Shown: positions 61,026 to 64,000 of the stretch, piece after piece
How the letters are laid out: each line of letters opens with the position of its first letter
Position numbering within the stretch: the first letter of the stretch is position 1
NCBI RefSeq assembly: GCF_014205225.1
Contig: NZ_JACHNB010000001.1
Location: 9,095,501 to 9,159,500, forward strand
From: Actinoplanes octamycinicus
Lineage (GTDB): Bacteria; Actinomycetota; Actinomycetes; Mycobacteriales; Micromonosporaceae
Direction: 5' to 3'
Length of the DNA: 64,000 nucleotides
Program-made: the position numbers and the translations under genes
The notes under the pieces: generated by a model
Database searches by the model: none
Told to the model about the DNA's origin: nothing
The model's input: the letters and a program-made list of their open reading frames with translations, nothing else

Positions 61026-61787
61026 ATGCGGTCGTTCACTGTGGTCTCGTTGAACGTGGGCCTGGGCGTGCGGAACGGGATGCCGCCGTTGCGGGAGCGG
61101 GCCGCCGGACTCGCGGCCGAGGTCGAGGCGTCCGGGGCGGACGCGGTGCTGCTGCAGGAGATGTGGACTCCGGGGGCGATGCGGGTGATGCGGGCGCGGC
61201 TCACGGCGTACCCGCACTGGGTCGCGCGGAACGGTCTGGCGATCGGCGCACGGCGACCGGTCGGCGCACCGCGATTCCGGCGGTTCGCCGGCGTCCGCGC
61301 CGGGCATCGCAGCCAGGTGCTGCGGGCCGGGCTGGGGCGGTGGTTCCGGGGTCTGCTGACGGCGCGCACCGAGGACGGCATCCTGCTGGGCACCACCCAG
61401 CTGACGTCGAACCGGGACGGGGACTGGTCGGCGGCGAACCGGCATTTCCGGATGCAGCGCGGGCAGCTCGCCGCCGTGCACGAGGCGATGCGCGAGGCCG
61501 GGCCGGCGGCGTTGCGGGTGCTCGGCGGGGATTTCAACCTCGCCAGCGACGGGGTGCTCTATCCACGGATCGTCGACGGCGGGGCGTGGACGGATCCGTT
61601 CGCCGGGGATGAGCGGCCGACCTTCCGGGTGGATCGGCTGGCACCCGGCAGCGTCGCGCACCGGATCGACTATCTGCTGCTGCAGGGCGATTTCCGGGTC
61701 ACCGACCGGCGGTTGTTGTGCAGCGCGGAGCGGCCTCTCCTGACCGACCATCTGGCGCCGCTGGTCAGCGTTGCCCGGCGGGGGTGA
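61026..61787 (+). CDS. endonuclease/exonuclease/phosphatase-fold protein
   Basis: A 253-residue EEP-superfamily protein. Metal and catalytic residues can be read as Asn in SLNVG (about 10), Glu in LLQEMW (about 45), GGDFNLA, HRIDYLL and the terminal DH in LTDHLAPLV. The internal TH-x-x motif, usually [NGT]-T-H-L, is TTQL, so one active-site His is replaced by Gln. There is no signal peptide. Possible roles are phosphodiesterase or sphingomyelinase-like hydrolysis. Its start is very close to the divergent hydrolase and its end overlaps the next gene by 23 bp. Confidence 0.88.
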   Translation: MRSFTVVSLNVGLGVRNGMPPLRERAAGLAAEVEASGADAVLLQEMWTPGAMRVMRARLTAYPHWVARNGLAIGARRPVGAPRFRRFAGVRAGHRSQVLRAGLGRWFRGLLTARTEDGILLGTTQLTSNRDGDWSAANRHFRMQRGQLAAVHEAMREAGPAALRVLGGDFNLASDGVLYPRIVDGGAWTDPFAGDERPTFRVDRLAPGSVAHRIDYLLLQGDFRVTDRRLLCSAERPLLTDHLAPLVSVARRG

Positions 61788-62838
61788 GGAAGGCGAAGAC
61801 GCGGACGCCGACCGGGCCGGACGGCAGCGGGGCGGGGGCCGAGGCGGTCACTTTCATGCCGGTCTCCCACGGCTCGCCGTCCAGGAACACCTCGTTGGTG
61901 AGCAGCTGCCCGTCCTGGTACGCGGTGAAGAACCGCAGCGCGTGCACCGCGCGGCTCAGCGGGACATCCTTGAGCGCGGTCAGCAGCTGGTCGAGCAGCG
62001 GCTCGGCGGACGGCACCGGGTCGGTCGCGAACAGGTCCACCTGCGCGCCGAGCAACAGCTCGAACTCGCCGCCCGGGTGCGGATAACGCTCCACCAGCAC
62101 GTGGTCGCCGGCGGCCCGGCGGTCGAGCAGCGCGGCGATCATCGGGTAGGCCACCGCCCGCTCGAACATCGCCAGGCTCTGGAAGATCGCCTCCTTCCAG
62201 GTGCCGGCCACGCCGACGCAGCTCTCCACCATCCACGGGCGGGCCAGCGCCGGATGGTTGACCGCGAAGTTCACCTGGGCGACGACCAGCCCGGGCGCGG
62301 GGCGCGGGTGCGGGGTCAGGGTGGCCCGGAACTCGGCGTCGCCGACCCGGAGATCCTCGCCGACCGGGACGCCGTAGGCGGCCATCCAGTGCGCGAACAC
62401 CGTGGACGGCGCCGGCACCCCACCGCTGCCGGGGCGCAGCTCGGGCAGCGGCTCGTCCAGGGTGATCGGCCCGAGCGTCATCTCCTCGACCTTGGCCCCG
62501 CCCTGCAGGGCCTGACCGACCGCGGCGACCTCGTGGCTGTAGCCGGCGATCCGGGCGGTCTCCGCCTGCCCGGCCAGCTGCGCGACCCGCGCGGCGGCCA
62601 CGAAGACCGGGTCGCCGGCCAGCGGGCGGGTGACGCCGCCGTCGACGAAGGTGTCGTCGACGGTGACGCCGCCGAGCATCCGGCGGCCGAAGGCGATCGG
62701 CAGGAAGACCATCAGCCGGTCCGCCAGCCACGGCTCCAGACCGCCGCTGAGCAGGCCCTCCCGGATCTCCTCACCGGGCGGAGGCTGCGCGCCCGCACAG
62801 AACGCCGTGACCCCGACCAGTACCGCCTCGTCGAACAT
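61765..62838 (-). CDS. hypothetical protein, possibly DUF6348-like
   Basis: A 357-residue soluble protein of mixed alpha/beta character, without signal peptide or membrane helix. Its first 150 residues hold segments such as LADRLMVFLPIAFGRRMLGG and its second half FAVNHPALARPWMVESCVG, ERYPHPGGEFELLLGAQVDLFATDP and LDGEPWETGMKV. The second half reminds me of DUF6348-like proteins, with low certainty. I chose the ATG at 62838 since the upstream 28 codons look non-coding. It overlaps the convergent EEP gene by 23 bp. Confidence 0.78.
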   Translation of the reverse strand: MFDEAVLVGVTAFCAGAQPPPGEEIREGLLSGGLEPWLADRLMVFLPIAFGRRMLGGVTVDDTFVDGGVTRPLAGDPVFVAAARVAQLAGQAETARIAGYSHEVAAVGQALQGGAKVEEMTLGPITLDEPLPELRPGSGGVPAPSTVFAHWMAAYGVPVGEDLRVGDAEFRATLTPHPRPAPGLVVAQVNFAVNHPALARPWMVESCVGVAGTWKEAIFQSLAMFERAVAYPMIAALLDRRAAGDHVLVERYPHPGGEFELLLGAQVDLFATDPVPSAEPLLDQLLTALKDVPLSRAVHALRFFTAYQDGQLLTNEVFLDGEPWETGMKVTASAPAPLPSGPVGVRVFAFLTPAGQR

Positions 62839-62930
62839 CGCGTGAGCGTACCGCCCAGTAGCTCGATGGCAAGAACCGCTGAGCCCCCGGCCGATGCTGG
62901 TGAAAGCGGATCGGCGATGCACAATCTCTC

Positions 62931-63803
62931 ATGACCGCTTCCGCGCTTCGCGCACTTCTCACCCTCGACCGGGTCACCCACGTGCCCGGCGTCTGGGATC
63001 CGGTGACCGCCGCGCTCGCGGTGGCCGCCGGGCACCGCGCCGTGCACCTGTCCGGCGCCGCCGTCTCGGCCACCATGCTGGGCCGCCCCGACCTCGGCTT
63101 CGTGCACGCCACGCAGATCGCCGACCGGGCCACCACGCTGGTCCCGGCGTTGCGGGGCACACCGCTGCTGGCCGACGCGGACATCGGCTACGGCAACCCG
63201 GCGCACGCGGTCTGGACCGGGCTGGCCTACAGCCGGGCCGGGATCTCCGGGCTGCACCTGGAGGACCGGGTGCGCCCGGGACGCGGCGGTCACCCGGCCG
63301 GCAAGGAGGTGATCGAGATCGGACTGGCGGCCGCCAAGGTCAAGGCGCTGGCCGAGCAGGTGCCGGAGATCGCGGTGATCGCCCGGACGGACGCGTACGC
63401 GGTGAAGGGGCTCGGCGAGACCATCGTGCGCTGCGGCGCCTACGCCGAGGCGGGGGCCGACGCGGTGTTCCCGGAGGGCGTCCGGGACCTCGACGACCTC
63501 GCCGCCATCCACGCGGCGCTGCCGGGCGTACCGATGGTGGTCGATCGCAGTGAAGCCACGCCGGACCACCCCGCCTGGACCGACGCGGAGCTGCTCGCCG
63601 TGGGCGTGCGGCTGGTCCTGCACCCGGTCGCCGCCCTGCTCGCCGCGATGCGGGCCGCCTCGGTCACCTACCGCGCGATCGGCGAGAGCGGCGCCGCGGA
63701 CGCCGTCGAGCGGATGCCGTGGGCCGCCTTCACCGCCCTGGTCGGGCAGGACGAGGCGCTCGACCCGGACGCCGGTTACGTCCCCGGGACACTGCAGACG
63801 TGA
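62931..63803 (+). CDS. PEP mutase/isocitrate lyase-fold protein without the catalytic cysteine
   Basis: A 290-residue (beta/alpha)8 protein with the family's metal-binding DADIGYGN (82-89), HLEDRV (109-114) and IARTDAY. Lyases of this superfamily carry K-[KR]-C-G-H on the gating loop; here it reads G117-R-G119-G-H121, so the catalytic Cys is Gly. It is therefore unlikely to be an isocitrate or methylisocitrate lyase; PEP mutase, hydrolase or decarboxylase-like activity is more plausible. It stands alone, divergent from the hypothetical gene. Confidence 0.9.
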   Translation: MTASALRALLTLDRVTHVPGVWDPVTAALAVAAGHRAVHLSGAAVSATMLGRPDLGFVHATQIADRATTLVPALRGTPLLADADIGYGNPAHAVWTGLAYSRAGISGLHLEDRVRPGRGGHPAGKEVIEIGLAAAKVKALAEQVPEIAVIARTDAYAVKGLGETIVRCGAYAEAGADAVFPEGVRDLDDLAAIHAALPGVPMVVDRSEATPDHPAWTDAELLAVGVRLVLHPVAALLAAMRAASVTYRAIGESGAADAVERMPWAAFTALVGQDEALDPDAGYVPGTLQT

Positions 63804-63879
63804 GGCCGGTCCGGATCGCCGGCGCCGGCCGGCGGCCGGTTCGCCCGTCCGGCCGGCTGATCCGCGTCCCGGCGCGAGG

Positions 63880-64000
63880 TCAGTCCTCGCAGAGCCACGG
63901 GGTCCAGGTGCACACGTCGAGCGGGTTCTTCACCTTGCTCGGCTTGCCGGGTTTCGGCTCCTCCGGGTCGGGCTTGGGTTCCGGTTTCGGCGCGGGTTTG
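63880..64000 (-). CDS. C-terminal end of a Pro/Lys-rich, probably secreted protein (5' end outside window)
   Basis: The minus-strand frame is open to the window edge. It encodes about 40 residues: a K-P-x-P repeat stretch (KPAPKPEPKPDPEEPKPGKP) and a short end with two cysteines and three tryptophans or so (VCTWTPWLCED). Such Pro-rich linkers with a small Cys-paired tail are common at the end of exported actinobacterial proteins. The function cannot be judged from this part. Confidence 0.7.
   Translation of the reverse strand, partial: KPAPKPEPKPDPEEPKPGKPSKVKNPLDVCTWTPWLCED

Overview
The window is very GC-rich DNA with dense coding, a strong preference for G or C at third codon positions, frequent GTG starts and many ATGA/GTGA stop-start overlaps. 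Together with a sortase-type LPITG surface protein, LLM flavin monooxygenases, a DHA2 exporter next to its TetR gene, a LexA, and many secreted or lipoprotein genes, this points to a chromosomal segment of a filamentous actinobacterium. An Actinoplanes-like member of the Micromonosporaceae is my inference from gene style, not a database match. I see no rRNA, tRNA, CRISPR array, insertion sequence, prophage or replication origin.

Layout. 1-1264: the end of an ABC-2 drug/export ATPase and its permease. 1662-4741: a translationally coupled Baeyer-Villiger-type monooxygenase and a GMC (cholesterol-oxidase-like) oxidoreductase. 5209-9747: alpha/beta hydrolase, a three-repeat surface protein with a partner lipoprotein, a sirtuin and a MaoC hydratase. 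10109-12406: a membrane GGDEF-EAL protein. 12329-15694: aldo/keto reductase divergent from a DHA2 efflux pump and its TetR regulator, with twin operator-like repeats between. 15855-20944: a short Rpn-tail-like protein and a giant DUF4011-type helicase whose C-terminal nuclease looks dead. 21009-29762: an exopolysaccharide locus of Wzx/Wzy type (sugar dehydratase, chain-length/BY-kinase-like protein, flippase, polymerase, glycosyltransferase, priming transferase, aminotransferase). 29856-31956: an LPXTG-like surface protein and a small membrane protein. 32604-35616: MFS transporter, LexA, DUF1905 protein. 35719-39687: a four-gene, fully translationally coupled membrane/cupredoxin operon. 39973-43600: FAD monooxygenase, Mth938-domain protein, and a LysR regulator divergent from an atypical SDR. 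43800-49419: membrane protein, type II NADH dehydrogenase, thymidine kinase, secreted SNase/lamin-tail protein. 49699-53699: a sulfonate-type ABC importer with an LLM monooxygenase, ended by a clear terminator. 53789-57483: a heterodimeric ABC transporter behind an iron-box-like element. 57529-64000: two beta-lactamase-fold serine hydrolases, a double-HTH regulator, an endonuclease/exonuclease/phosphatase-fold protein, a hypothetical protein, a PEP mutase/isocitrate-lyase-fold protein and the end of a Pro/Lys-rich protein.

Two things stand out. First, the operon at 35719-39687 has a polytopic membrane protein carrying two copies of a D-x3-H...[ST]P-x-H motif, a secreted protein predicted to begin with His after signal cleavage, and a lipobox/cupredoxin protein. 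It looks like a copper or other metal module that I cannot assign to a described system. Second, the segment is littered with unrelated minisatellite arrays (14, 20, 22, 24, 30, 40-44, 72, about 75 and 107 bp units). Every convergent intergenic gap longer than 190 bp contains one, and an in-frame 33-bp example has expanded the LexA linker.
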